Positions 24,274 to 36,345 of a DNA stretch of 64,000 bases are shown piece by piece. Within the stretch, counting starts at the first letter, position 1; each line of letters starts with the position of its first letter. The notes under the pieces were generated by a model. That model was not told the origin of the DNA, did no database searches, and was given only the letters and a program-made list of their open reading frames with translations. Source of the stretch: Oasisia sp. SBJ-2009 (Eukaryota > Annelida > Polychaeta > Sabellida > Siboglinidae); assembly GCA_964017155.1 (NCBI GenBank), contig OZ024854.1:14538681-14602680 (forward strand), given 5' to 3'. A program made the position numbers and the translations under genes.

Positions 24274-27055
24274 CTGCAGCGAACAACCGGACACTTGCAA
24301 AGAAATCTTTAGAACATGTGTTATAGAAAATATGACATATAATTTTTGCGCACTGTTCTATATCAATCTACAAAATAATTTACATAGTAAGAAGTAAAGT
24401 GGCTATGAATTGTTTTATTCTACATATGTTGTTATACAGTTCTACATGATTGAGCACATATTGTACGTACTCTTTCCTATAACATACGTTTTATAGACTT
24501 ATAAATACAGACTATTGCAGAATTCTATATACAAATATATAATTAACTCTATAGATGTTTGCCAACTACATTTGTGACCAACTATAATCAAGTTTACGTA
24601 GGACTAACTGACGACGAAGAAGATGAGGAGTATTGTAATTTAATATCAGATTCATGTTCACGTCGTTTAAACTGTATACGCACACGCGCATGCTCACATA
24701 AATACCACTGCCACATCCACAACGTCCTACGTAACAACACGCACGCATGCACGCACGCACACATGCACGCGCACATACACACACACTCTCTCATATACGC
24801 AACACACACACACACGCACACGCACACACTCACCCGCACACGCACACGCACACGCACACGCACACGCACACGCACACGCACACGCACACACACACGATGC
24901 TTGAAATGACGTGTAGTGCCTACGTGTGTTGTCCGGTTTGCTCCAAGTTTCTGTGAACTGATCCAGGAGTCCCTTTGAATGACATATGCCGCTGCACATG
25001 ATGGACACTTCGCGGTGCTGGCTGTCGTCCACCATCAGCTGCCAGCTCCTGCCGGCAATACAGGGAGACGTGGGCGCTTTAGTCGTCGTCGTTGTCGGTG
25101 TTGTCGTCGTTGTCCCCGCAGAGAACGTCGGTGTCTTCTGAAAGTTAGAAACATACCATGTCTAATGGCCTATACGACACATATATTTGGCTGTTATGTC
25201 ATGTATGACAATGCGTATAATATAAAGACTAAATTCATACGGGCGGGTGGGCGGACAGACGGGCACAATCAGGAAGGGTACGGCAGTACCCTTCCTAATA
25301 TGAATGGCTAAGAGTTTCCTAAACACTAAGGTGATACGAATTGATCCAGCGATTGGGAATAGCTACAGATATGTGGTATACCATTTTGGAAAGCCCAGAG
25401 CAAGCCTAGCTAGTATACGCAAAATCGACGATTTTTGATTTTCGTTCCTCAACTCGAGTTTTCGAAGTTTCAAACTTTCGACTTTCGCTGTGTTGACATA
25501 GCATCATTTCGGGCCTAAGAAATGATACGATTGCAATGACAAGAGCTTGTCTCCTTACTTTAACTCGTGTCCCATACGTGTTTTAGCTGCGAAGCATTTA
25601 CCCTATAGTAGTCCCACTCCCATTCATATTACCCCAGTCCTGCTTCATCCTTGAAGCATTTACCCACTAGTACCATAATGATGCATACATGACTTTCCCA
25701 ATTTAGTCACAATTCCTATAGAAAATGAGAAATCTGAAGCTTAACACTTAATATATACTACCTTCCCCTTAATTTTATAAGAGAACATGGGTAACGGTTT
25801 GTCATACGAAGATATTTTAATGGTTGAAGCTGCATTTATGTGACTGTGCGCTTATTCCAATTTGAATTATGCGCAAACAAGACTTCGTAATGCACTGCGT
25901 AACGATAGATAATCTAAATAGAATATAAAACTCTTAATTTGCAGCAAAATTTATACCGGGAAGGTTTCCTTTACAATGCATGTTGGGCATGCACATCAGT
26001 GGACCGAGCTAACAATGACGAAGAGTGCCTGCCGGCCTGTGGCTCACCTCACGGCAACGGAAGGTTTCGTGGAGATCAAAATGACATTAATCATACGCGA
26101 TAATAAAATATCATTTCAGCTTTTGTATGATTTAATGGAATGTAATAAACGAAGACTTAGTCTAGTCGATTGATGTGTCGGGGGAAGCGATGATGTCGTT
26201 CGTGGGAAGGAAACTGTGATTTATGTATGTTTACGACTTCCGTATCTTAGAAATAGCCGTGTGTCTATGCGAGGCAGACACACGAGGAACGACACGCGCT
26301 GACACCGACTTGTTGTATGTAGCACGTCGGCGATTTACGGCTGGAGAATGACCATGTTTATGTCAACATTTTGTTGTAATTCATGCTTGTGTTAGCATAG
26401 TTAAGTTTTCAAGCGGGAACGCATTTAAACACTACAATTATTTAGACTCCCACACACACACACACACTCAGCGTGGTTGTGTTGCATGAATGAAAGAATA
26501 CACCCTTCTCCACCACCGTCATCATCTTTACCAACATCACCATCACCATATTCACCATTAACATCTCCACCATCATCTCCACCACCAGCATCATCATCTT
26601 CACCAATATCATCACTCGAATTGACACCATTTCCATAATCAACATCATTGCGATGACAACGTTCCTAGTAGTTAGTGTTATCATTCAGTTTTGTTCCATT
26701 TCCTCCTGTTACTCACATCGTTCGCGGCCCGAAGATGGTAGACTGCCTTCGCCGACGGCGCCTCCGAGTGAACGTACGCCACACGCTGCAACCCCTCAGA
26801 CGTCGTCAGAAAACACTCGGTTCTCTTCCCGGGGCTCAACTCGACCAGCATTCCACGGCATTGCGGCTGTTTCTTCCAACAAATGGCTGCACATTCGACA
26901 AAGCTTCTTGTGGTCACGTTAAGAAATGAAGAAATGCCCCCACTGGAGTAGCCAACTCGCCGGAAGAACTTGCTGGTGACGCCACTGTTTGCTCTGGTTT
27001 GAAGCAGCGCGCCACACACCAGTGTCATCGCTGTTAAAAATGTACCCGACCACAT
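24077..27055 (-). CDS. secreted PAN/apple-domain protein with Cys-rich C-terminus, 3 exons
   Basis: The exons are 27055-26717, 25137-24924 and 24273-24077 (minus strand), with phases 0 and 1 that join without conflict into 249 residues. Residues 1-23 are a signal peptide. About 30-110 is a PAN/apple domain, with the FVECAAIC helix start, PQCRG and TECF cysteines and a YHLR end. About 116-134 is a Thr-rich, probably O-glycosylated linker. The rest holds 14 cysteines in about 115 residues, including DNTRCCK across the last junction, WPCCDKG and CHKQCDC. PAN modules bind protein or sugar; the C-terminal module is unknown to me. The joined frame, matching phases and TATA box support a real gene. 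It is probably an extracellular recognition or defence protein, by inference only. Confidence 0.75.
24677..24897. repeat. (CACGCA)n/(CA)n microsatellite in PAN/apple intron 2
   Basis: Alternating CACGCA and CA repeats on the plus strand, ending 26 bp from the exon 2 donor. All reading frames over it are simple-sequence artefacts. Confidence 0.9.
24924..25137 (-). CDS. PAN/apple gene exon 2 (Thr-rich linker + Cys module start)
   Basis: Acceptor TTTCTAACTTTCAG precedes 25137. The exon encodes a Thr/Pro run, then SPCIAGRSWQ and ICHSKG. Donor GTAGGC follows 24924, leaving phase 1; the codon is completed to Arg by exon 3. Confidence 0.7.
25138..26716 (-). other. intron 1 of the PAN/apple gene
   Basis: Contains a hairpin with 11-bp perfect arms (AGGAAGGGTAC and its complement, 25271-25296), (CA)n at 26450-26467 and an imperfect CAT/CAC trinucleotide tract at about 26508-26650. 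No other coding sequence seen. Confidence 0.5.
26717..27055 (-). CDS. PAN/apple gene exon 1 (signal peptide + PAN domain)
   Basis: 113 codons from ATG at 27055; donor GTGAGTAAC directly follows (26716-26708), phase 0. Confidence 0.75.
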
Positions 27056-27104
27056 TCTATGACCACCTTCTTTTAACGCTACGTCGAGCTCGACTCTTGG
27101 ATAG

Positions 27105-27114
27105 TTTATATAAA
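27105..27114 (-). promoter_or_regulatory. TATA box of the PAN/apple gene
   Basis: On the minus strand TTTTATATAAAC lies about 50-60 bp upstream of the ATG at 27055, which would leave a 5' UTR of only about 25 nt. The spacing suits a TATA-driven, possibly inducible promoter. Confidence 0.5.
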
Positions 27115-27239
27115 ATAAAAAAAATTTGTTTCACAACAACTCGCTGTAAACTTGTGCCGATCAGATCATGCAGGGTGTATTTATCTCAACGAAGTTCTCT
27201 AAGAATAAGCGGTAATATTATTGATCCGTAGAGCGCATT

Positions 27240-28667
27240 ACCGGCAGCCATTGTGGAATGTCATGCTTCCCATTGGTTCGACCCACGTTTTAGTATGTAG
27301 CTGTTATCCCCTTTCCAAGACCATGGCGATTTTCCTCTTCGTTTGAATATACGGTGTCCCTTGATAATCAATGATCTTTCACGTGACCGACAACACTATA
27401 ACCGGAACGTCCGGAAGCAACCCATTCGCAATTCCAGACAATTGTTTGTGGCACTCCTTAATTAACATTTTAAATGGCATACATTCATCTCACTAGTGCA
27501 AGCAAATATGCACAATAAGTAACATGTTTTTATGTCAACTGATGCGCAAAGCATTCATTAAAATATCGTTAAAACGCCTGCATCTAAAGCGCCTGACCCA
27601 AAAGCAAAGACCTTTATATCAGGTCACTGTTTTCAATATTTCGCCATAAAGTTATATCTTGAACATACATATAAGCCTTCTTTGTTCACCACCTTGGTGT
27701 TTCAACTAATCAGAACTTGATGGTGTCCTCTCCAACTGTAAGGGACTTAATTCTTACTTTCAATACGACTGCGATGCGTTCGTTATATTCTGGTTTGTCG
27801 AGGCATCTTCGGCGCGTCTCGAGAGTGTGTCGTGCGAGTCTTGAAGATCAAACATGTTAAGTTTTTTGGGAGCATCAGACGGTGTCTTGACCTCGGGGAT
27901 GGCCTTGAGTCACACGGTGGAGCGATGGCTGGCGTTACGCCTGACAGTTAACATTGAAGGTGAAGCTAGCCTAATCACGTTCCTGCAATTATTGATATCC
28001 GATATTGCATAATATATCAGGTAAAATAATAATGCATAATGGACATAATTAAACAGCTGAACATTTAATATTCATTAATTTAAATTGTTCGTATTTTCAT
28101 TCAAAAAATTTACAATCTAAATAACCACACTTCGCTTGACTAAGGTCAGTTCTATAAGTGCACCATATTCCTGTGGTTATAATGTTGTTTGGGCCTATTA
28201 TATGGGGTTATAATGCTGTTTGGGCCTATGCAACTATCTGAAAACGTACATGCATACATATGCATATGTCTATTTGTAATCCAATCGATTGCTATCCTCA
28301 TTGGTTCTTTTACGTCCCAAATTTAGCATAATCTCCGAGTCAACTGGGGAAATAGTATAAACTCCACAGTGTTGAGAGCCAAGTTTTTACACCAAATGTA
28401 ACACGCTTGCCCTGACCGCGAGTATTGAACTCTGGGTGGTGGCGTGCCATTTTGGCTTTCACGCACCCTTTACAACACTGTGGCGCGCCTCCTATTCTAA
28501 AAAAATTATTATCGAACGCCCCGTTACGATTTCCCTAAAAGAAATGTCCAATACTGGGCAACATGTCTCTGGCTAAGCCTAAGGGTGGGTATTCCTCCTA
28601 TGCTATAGTTCTCCTCCTTGAATCCCTGCTGAATCACTCTTTTCCCGTTTTCGTCCTTTCTTTTCGT
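27240..28667. other. intergenic, no gene recognised
   Basis: No supported frame. A local direct repeat TTATAATG.TGTTTGGGCCTAT occurs twice at 28178-28230. Confidence 0.4.
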
Positions 28668-29153
28668 TGTCGCGCTTACATTTTCCCGATCGTTAAAAAC
28701 GTTCTGACTGATGTTTCTGCGCATGTGCAATAAATGTCAAATCATCAATGTCCAGCGAAACGACAAACGATTTTCCGTATAAATGCCACGGGCTGTTTGT
28801 TATAACACTCCTGTACGTGATGATTACTGTGAAGAGTTTCTTAAAATGTCGTTCAATGCAATAAACATTTTTGTTTATAAATCACTGTCACGGATTATGG
28901 CGCACTACAGTCACGTGATTTATGCTTGCTATCAAAATATGCCTTAAAACTTGTTTGCCTCGTGTTAATTTGCGACAAATAACTTAATCAACTCGCTGAG
29001 AGGTCATAATTATACATCCTAACGAACAACCCGTGGTATATATGCCACAAATGCTTTGTCCTTTCGCTGCACATTGATGATTTTACATTTATTGCGCTTG
29101 CGCAGAAACGTCAATCGGAACGTTTATAATGCCGGGAAAATGTAAGCGCTACC
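28668..29153. mobile_element. long-TIR MITE, copy 1
   Basis: The two ends are inverted copies over roughly 100-150 bp: left CGCGCTTACATTTTCCCG ... TTTCTGCGCA and right TGCGCAGAAACG ... CGGGAAAATGTAAGCGC. No coding frame. A second copy of the whole element, including the middle CACTGTCACGGATTATGG, lies at 57593-58056 inside SCAP, so it is a mobile family. Confidence 0.85.
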
Positions 29154-29495
29154 CTTGGCAAAAAATTCTATAGAAAACTTTAGATTTTCTATAGATTTCT
29201 ATAGATTTCATTAGAATTCTATAGAATTCTATAGAATTCTATAGAATCCTATAGAATTCTATAGAATTCTACAGAATTCTATAGAATTCTGCAGTTTTCT
29301 ATAGAATTCTACAGAATTTTCTATAGATTTTGTGTGGCCTAAAGTTTTCTAAAGAATTCTATAGATTTTTCTATAGTTTTCTAAAGAATTCTATAGATTT
29401 TTCTATAGAAAACTATTGGCCAAAATCCTATAGAAAACTATAAGCAAAAATCCTATAGAATATTCTATAGAAAATTTAAAGTTTTTTTTGCCAAG
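29154..29495. repeat. CTATAGAATT foldback repeat with CTTGGCAAAAAA ends
   Basis: A 342-bp block of imperfect 10-bp CTATAGAATT repeats, itself palindromic. It starts CTTGGCAAAAAATTCTATAG and ends with the complement TTTTTTTTGCCAAG. It abuts the right end of the MITE with no spacer. Confidence 0.8.
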
Positions 29496-30039
29496 AGTAC
29501 ATCGTACTACGTCTACGTTGTCGCCGCTCTCCATTTCGTGTCCCTCCCCCTTTTCACACACTGACCCAGTCCTCGCACCTCAGATGCGGCCTTTCCCTTC
29601 TTCTGTGTCTTTTTTGTATTTCTCCTATCTTTGCAGAGCATGATCTTAACTTAAAACGAGTCAATGAAACAGCAACAAAAAACAGCTCTCGACAGCTTTG
29701 TTAAAATGAGAGCTGTTTTTATGGAGCCATCTGACACTTACATTTCAATGGGCGCAGGCATAAATGGGAAGTTTATTGCTGCACTATCGCATTGCCACAA
29801 GCTGCTGCAATCAACAACAAAAATGGCGTGTGTTCGTGTGACTAATCCAAGATCCCGCGACTATTTGCTCCGCGTGCTGTCACACCGGTGGTGTTGTGTT
29901 GTTTGTTTAGGGCATTAAATCACATTTCTCATCCTGACGATTAGATAAGCAAAATACTGTAGTCGGCACGTTAACCTATGAATTTTAACGCACGTGTAGA
30001 CTCACTGTCATTAACACTGGCTTGGGCTTGGCAGTCCCA

Positions 30040-30107
30040 GCCCAGTGTTTTCTAGACAAGACAGTCGTGATAATCCGCGAGTAACACGCGAAGAAGCGTC
30101 TAAAGCG
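30040..30107 (+). promoter_or_regulatory. candidate non-coding first exon of SCAP
   Basis: A short CpG-containing stretch (CCGCGAGTAACACGCG) ends in a strong 5' splice site GTGAGT at 30108. It is the best first-exon candidate I saw upstream of 35039. There is no direct link other than strand and position. Confidence 0.25.
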
Positions 30108-31154
30108 GTGAGTGTTTTTATTTATGCAGACGTATATCATGTTGTGTTTGTGATTATTAAATATAGTCCCATTTGTGTAGATATTATAAGGCATTTTATT
30201 GGAATAATGCGTCGGTACTGGGTTTAGCGACAGCGTTGCCGTTGCACAGCGACAGTTCAATTTAAATGTCAGTGTGTTGTGTAGCATATCGTGAGGTGAA
30301 CTCAGTGCTTTGACCAAGTGATATATTCATAATTAGGCATGACTCATCATGGGCGTGTTATTCGGATTTGTTGAGAGTGTTTAGGAACGCAGTGGAACCA
30401 TACTTTGCCTTACACGGGGCCACCTTACACTGCTTTTGGCATCCATCTATAAGTATATGCCAGTGGGTGACTTTTTTCCAGGGGAGTATGGTAGTGACTT
30501 TGCAAATGTTGAGACCTCTGGCTTATTCCAGTCTGCACTGTCCGTGGGGCTTTGTAATTGCTAGAATGACCACCAGAATGGGCAGATTGAGCACAGAATG
30601 AGTAATGTATCTGTTAGTATAACAATGAAATGTGTAGAATAAGCAGATCATTTATTAGCAATGAAACAATGGGGGTATGGGTGACAGAACGATCGATGGA
30701 ACGTCAGTGGCATAAGTTGAGTGTTTTATTTTGGCCGTTCCACGTGTTGAACATCTTCTGTTCTATCGTCATTATGTCACTCATAAACATACCTTATTCT
30801 GTGTTATGTCTTCATATTAACAAATGAGTTTTAACATTATTCAATGATACATCAAGTATAAACTTCACTAGAAGCACAAAGACATGTCTAAATCCATTCT
30901 AACCCATTCCGGCATGCGTTCCACCCGTTCCAATGCTTGTTCCGGCAGTTACAGTCTTACAGAGCCCCTATAATGGGCCTATATTGTGCCATGTGCTTGA
31001 AAACAGTAACAGTGAAGAAAACCAAACCTTAAATGTGAGCAACCAAAACATAGTGATCTGTATGAATGAAATGATGGAATTAATGCACTGAAGTACCTAA
31101 TAGGCTAATATAGGCAAAAATATGTATGGAAATATTGAGGGTGGCCTGGATTCT

Positions 31155-31265
31155 ACACAAATACCAATACTTGCATATGACTGAATGCTTCCCAGAGAAG
31201 TTGGTGTTTGAAGAAATGTTTGCCAACAAAAGTAAAATGCTTCAAGCAGTCCTGCATTACTCATA
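31155..31265 (+). mobile_element. SINE-like repeat, copy E (fragment)
   Basis: Contains CTGAATGCTTCCCAGAGAAG and a TGCTTCAAGCAGTCCTGCAT tail, matching copies A and D; the tRNA-like head is absent. Confidence 0.45.
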
Positions 31266-31870
31266 TAAATGGCACATACATGCATTATTACTATAGAACA
31301 ATATTTTACAAATCCTGGTCCGTATACCTAATTTAGCTAATGGATAGTTTCTGTCTGGCCTGCTGTTTGCAGAGCAGACTGCTATAGGGACTGTGTTTTA
31401 ATTAAACAGGCATTGCATGAATTTATGAATGAGCACGTTGAAACTTGACATCATTTACTTGACCTCAGGGAAATAAACCATCTGGTATCTTGTATCTAGA
31501 ACTCTCTGTCTGCTATTAAATAGGTTTCAAGAAGACAACAACCCAAAGCAGTAAGTTCCAGTCCTAGATCTCTTTATGTAGCCACCTGTCACTTGGACAT
31601 GGGTAATACCCATTTTGGACAAATAGAAATATCACTGGGCAAGTAAAAAAGGAGCAAAAAATGTCTTCAAAATTCATATGTATTGTCAATTATGCTTTGA
31701 AAATAGGTGTCACATGTGTGTTTATAATTGTTTTCATATCATTTACACATCTCAAATGGCTTGTATGTCTGTTAACATACATGTGTCTAGTCTGTCTATA
31801 ACACATTTTTGGAATGGCAAAAATGTTATTGTAAATAAAGGCTGGTATAACTTATATATACTGTCTACCC

Positions 31871-33180
31871 ACATAACACCAGAGGTAGTTCCAGAGACTC
31901 AATGTGGCTTCAGAGGTAACCGGAGCAGGGTGGATATGATATTTTGTCTACAACAACTACAAGAAAAGAAAAGTGCATTGAGCAGGACCGACCACTGTAC
32001 ATGGTATTTGTCGACTTCAGTAAGGCGTTCGATACAGTTGGGAGGACCGGGCTATGGCAGCTACTGAAGAAGTATGGCTGCCCAGAGAAGTTCACAACAA
32101 TGATCGAGGCACTACATACCGGAATGATGGTGAATGTTAGTGTTGGAGGGGAAGTCTCGGAATCGTTCAGTGTCACAAATGGGGTCAAGCAAGGATGTGT
32201 ACTGGCCCCCACGCTGTTCTCCATCTTCCTATCAGCAATGCTCGATGATGCTTTCCGAGACATGGGGGATGACGTCTACATACAGTCCAGACAGAGCGCT
32301 GACCTATTCAACGTTGCACACTTCAGAGCGAAGACCAAGACTACTCGGATACTGATGAGAGAGCTGCTATTCGCAGATGACAGTGCACTGGTTGCACACT
32401 CTGCTGAAGAGATGCAGAATATAGTGGATGCTTTCTCTGATGCGTCAAAGAAGTTTGGCCTGAAGATTAACATCAAGAAGACCGAGGTGCTGTACCAACC
32501 CAACTCTACAAGAACCCGAGAGGAGGATATCATGGTTGATGGAAACAAGTTGAACTCTGTTCTGGAATTCACCTACCTCGGAAGCACTATATCAAGTGAT
32601 GGATGCATTGACGATGAAATACAGAGGAGGATGGCCAAGGCTAGTTCATCTTTCGGCCGACTACGACAGAGACTCTGGAACAACCACCATGTGTCCATGC
32701 GGGTTAAAGGCAAGATATACCGTGCAATCGTACTGTCCACCCTCCTATACGGAGCCGAGGCCTGGACAGTGTACAGACGACAGGTGAAAAAGCTGCATGC
32801 CTTCATGATGCGACATCTGCGATCGATCATGAGGATAACCTGGATGGACAAAGTGACAAACAAGGAAATACTCGAACGGACAGGGCTGCCATATATGGAA
32901 GATCTTCTGATCAGAAAGAATCTCCGGTGGACTGGACACCTCATGAGGATGTCACCAGACAGGCTACCAAAGCAGGTTCTCTACTCCCAACTGTCTTCTG
33001 GTCAGAGAAAGAGAGGGCGCCCTCGTCTCCGGTTCAAGGATACCATCAAGAGAAACCTGAAGCTGAGAGACATAAAGATCGACTCCTGGACATCACTCTC
33101 ACAGCAGAGAGACAAATGGAGAGCAACAGTCACGTGATGGAAGCAGTCTTTGTCGCTTTGCGACCGACAGCATGATGATG
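31871..33180 (+). mobile_element. non-LTR retrotransposon RT and C-terminus, 5'-truncated
   Basis: 31871-31960 encodes CGFRGNRSRVDMIF in one frame. After a frameshift the main frame (31944-33137, 397 codons) carries VFVDFSKAFDTV, GVKQGCVLAP, the catalytic LLFADDSALV box, a LEFTYLGSTIS thumb motif and a C-terminal RW.GHLMRM..DRLPKQ region followed by a basic tail. The intact 1.2-kb frame suggests a recent insertion. The endonuclease and 5' part are absent and it ends near a GATGATGA tail at 33180. It differs in wording from the CR1/L2 copy at 17780, so it is a separate family. Confidence 0.88.
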
Positions 33181-34659
33181 ACATTACACAACATTAAACA
33201 TACACTATCGTGTATTGAGTTATGTTATTATCACAGGAAAGTGGAAACAGACTTTATAAAACACAAAATGGATGGTTGCAGATTTGCTACTACATGTTTA
33301 TGTGGATAAAAAAACTTAATTACTAATATTTTGAAATTTTGATGATATTGTTTATAATTTTACAATGACATGTTTTTAACTAATGGCATGTAATTGGATA
33401 CTTGTTGTTTGAAGTGTAACTGATTAAGTATTTATGTTATGCACTTGTTGATACTTTGTGATAACTGGCAAGTTGCTATCCAAGGGTGTACTTATGCCAG
33501 TTTCTGGATCATACCAATTTTTTATGTCCTGCATTATAGACAATGACATAAAATGATCACTTGTGGAACAGTCAACATCAGTGTTAAACACTTCTGTAAA
33601 TTCAGTGTTTTGCTACTAACTTTCTGGACATGTCCCAGCTACGGCTGTGTTGCTGGTACCTGTCTAGGTGGTGTTTCATCACTTTCGTGATTTTGGTAGA
33701 AGTGAATACCTTGTAATGGCATCTTTCAATTATTTAGAGTTTATTTTATTTGACCACTTGTCCAGTTTAGCCATTACTTTAATGGCTAAAACAGTGTCTC
33801 AACCGGGTAATATTACTTTGAAGTTTGATAGGTCTGTAATCGTTACATGTCACTATTACCTAGCAACTCTAATTTCCTTGCAGGGATTAATAAAGTATTC
33901 TTATCTTATCTTTTACCTCATTGGGCATAAAACTGAAAAAACAAACTGGTTTTGTGATTGGTAGACGGGCTGAGGAAATATATTTAACATGTGCCTGACT
34001 TGCATCATTATAAAGATTCAAGATTTAAAAAACTTTATTTGTCCATTTAAAAACATCAAAAACAGAAATTTTTCTTCAGTCACACATAAAATGACAGTAA
34101 TAAAAACATTGGTGAATCATATAGGGCCTACAGTTGTCAATACAGCAGATTAAAGAACACCAACATTACATTATCTATTTCAGAATAATAACATATTTCA
34201 GAATATTACCTGTGTTTATGATTGTTTGACTAACATTGTTAAATCTTTTAATCTATTTGTAGAATCCATTGAATTTATTACGAACAAGGATATCATTTAT
34301 TTACAACTGTGTTACCTATATAGTTCCAGGCACAAGGTATACTCACTGTAATGTTTGCTGTCAAATCCAATCTGTAACTGTTAAACTTGCAGATATATAG
34401 ATCTGACAATATTATACGTGTGGCATCCTAGCAGCAACAAATGACATGTGCCAAGAAAGTACTCATCTGCCAACTATTGCTAATTTATCCTAGGAAAATA
34501 ACAATAGGAAGATAATCTACTCTTCATACTCTGACATAATTTGAGAGATGTAGCAAGAAACACAAGTTGTATTTTGATTGACTTCAGGGATTGCCAAGTA
34601 TCATCACCTAGCTAATAGAGCTATTTTTGATCCTAATGTTTTACTGGAGTGTAAAAAAT
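33181..34659. other. non-coding; weak family X relative at 34028
   Basis: No gene seen. ACTTTATTTGTCCATTTAAA at 34032 resembles the start of repeat family X. Confidence 0.35.
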
Positions 34660-34985
34660 GCTTAGTGTAATTGTGCATGATGCAATTGGCTGTGCCTGGA
34701 ATACTTATAATATTGGACTTTTTGTCAATGTAACATGGGTTTGAATACTGAACTGCTGCAGAGAACCTTCAGCAAGTGCCAAGTTCACAGCTTCATTCAC
34801 TCTACATGGCTCCAGCCTCCAGTACACTAATCTCTGATGAATACCTGGTGGATATTTATGTATGACACGTTTTTGTGCATTAATTGCAATTTAACTCAAC
34901 CGAGAGAAGCTAAGATGGTGCTCAAGTGAACAAGTAGGTCTGCCAGGGAGTAGAGTGTAAAGCCATTTCAGCAGTCTTGCACTTA
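34660..34985 (+). mobile_element. SINE-like repeat, copy B
   Basis: A B-box-like ACATGGGTTTGAATACTGA, then TTTTTGTGCATTAATTGCA, CCGAGAGAAGCTAAGATGGT and GGTCTGCCAGGGAGTAGAGT follow the order of copy A. It lies just upstream of the first coding exon of SCAP. Confidence 0.5.
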
Positions 34986-35038
34986 CCTTGACATGAATTA
35001 ATAATATTTAAAATGATAACTTGTGACATTTGTTACAG

Positions 35039-35194
35039 ATCTAGAGTGTTGCCGGCCATGTTTGGGTTCGCTCCGTCGACTTGGAAGTGGTCACAGGAGA
35101 AGATCTCCACCCTCTTTTACCACCATGGGCTCTTCTGTGCTAGCCACCCTTTTGGGGTGATGACCCTCGTCATCTGCATTGTTCTGTTCACCTG
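35039..35194 (+). CDS. SCAP: SCAP exon 1 (first coding; ATG at 35058)
   Basis: Acceptor TTTGTTACAG ends at 35038, so 19 nt of 5' UTR precede the ATG and a non-coding exon lies upstream. Encodes [17 protein letters not shown] and TM1. Donor GTGAGT; phase 2. Confidence 0.85.
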
Positions 35195-36280
35195 GTGAGT
35201 GAGGCCCCTTTATAGCAGTTGGTCTCTATCCTTTTGGACCATTCTCCTGTTGCATTGAAACTGTGGTAGGGAGGGACAAGTAGGGATTTTTGCTAGGAAA
35301 CTTCCTAGAACGATTAATATATAGAATCCTCATGAATGTTGTTGTAAATCACGTGTCGAAAAATTAATGTTGAATTTAATAGTCTTTCAGTAAGTATGTC
35401 TCAGGGTTGGTATAAGTGTGCATTTCCCACTGCTTCAGTAAATTAAAATACAGCAGACATATAGAAAGTACAAAATGTGTGATTTGTATTCAATAATTCT
35501 TAATCAGTTGTAGAAGCAGAAGCTGTCAGTCGTTTCCCACACATGTAGTGCTTACATAGTACAGCTTACTGCTGTTTATCAACAGTCAGTCTCGATTAAG
35601 TCAGTGAACCCAATTGGTGTAACGTATATCTAAAATTAACTGTCTGGCCCAAAGTGGCACATGGCTGGGATGCCAAAGGGCATGTTTTAGGGTGGTGTAT
35701 TGAAGCCCCGGTCCAACCTTTGGTTCCCAAACCGTGGCACGTGGACAGCCATAGTTAGTGTCCGTGCTCTCATTTCGGTTCAGAAGAGTTTACACATCAT
35801 ACTTCTGTGTTGAAAAAAACTTGAAATCCTGCCAGACTTTGAATTCAGTTCAAGAATGCTGTTGTCATTTTACTACTGTATTAGTTGAATCCTAAAAAGA
35901 CCAGCATGCATGGTGTATTGGTGTATTACTTGTCTATAATTCCACAGTTTGCCTCAGACCTCTGGAAAATTCATTGATGCAGAGAAGTGTGTATTCCAGT
36001 GTAAATTTGGCCTAGATAAATTTGTAAACACTTGACATCCAAGCTTTTTCAGTGACAAAAAACCCAGCTGTTAGAAGGACCAATCGCCAAACACCAAAAA
36101 TAGTTCACATCGTGGTATTAACCCATTTCGTACTACTGTAAACAAATCCAGTATTTATAGCTGTATTTTAGTAGGACAAAGTACTGATGGAATATAATTG
36201 GTAAATAATGTGTTAGTTTGTGAACTCAATTTTTTAAAAGTAAAGTTCTTTGTTCTCACCATCTAATCAAGCATCTTATA

Positions 36281-36345
<65 letters not shown>

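Larger units (their letters stand above)
29496..31870. other. non-coding region upstream of SCAP; possible first exon
   Basis: No protein gene recognised. A CpG-richer patch at about 30040-30107 ends TCTAAAGCG followed by GTGAGT, a good donor, and could be a 5' untranslated exon of SCAP, whose first coding exon starts with an acceptor. Part of the SINE family lies at 31155-31265, and 31570-31745 resembles 6790-7060. Confidence 0.35.

Noticed and set aside
23983..24397. Plus-strand and other-frame ORFs over the 24-kb region
   Set aside because: Shadows of the Cys-rich minus-strand exon 3, whose splice phases fit.
26653..26929. Plus-strand frames opposite the PAN exon
   Set aside because: Antisense shadows of exon 1 with its signal peptide and PAN cysteines.
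29664..29918. 84-codon plus-strand frame
   Set aside because: No domain; between a foldback repeat and a possible promoter; likely chance.
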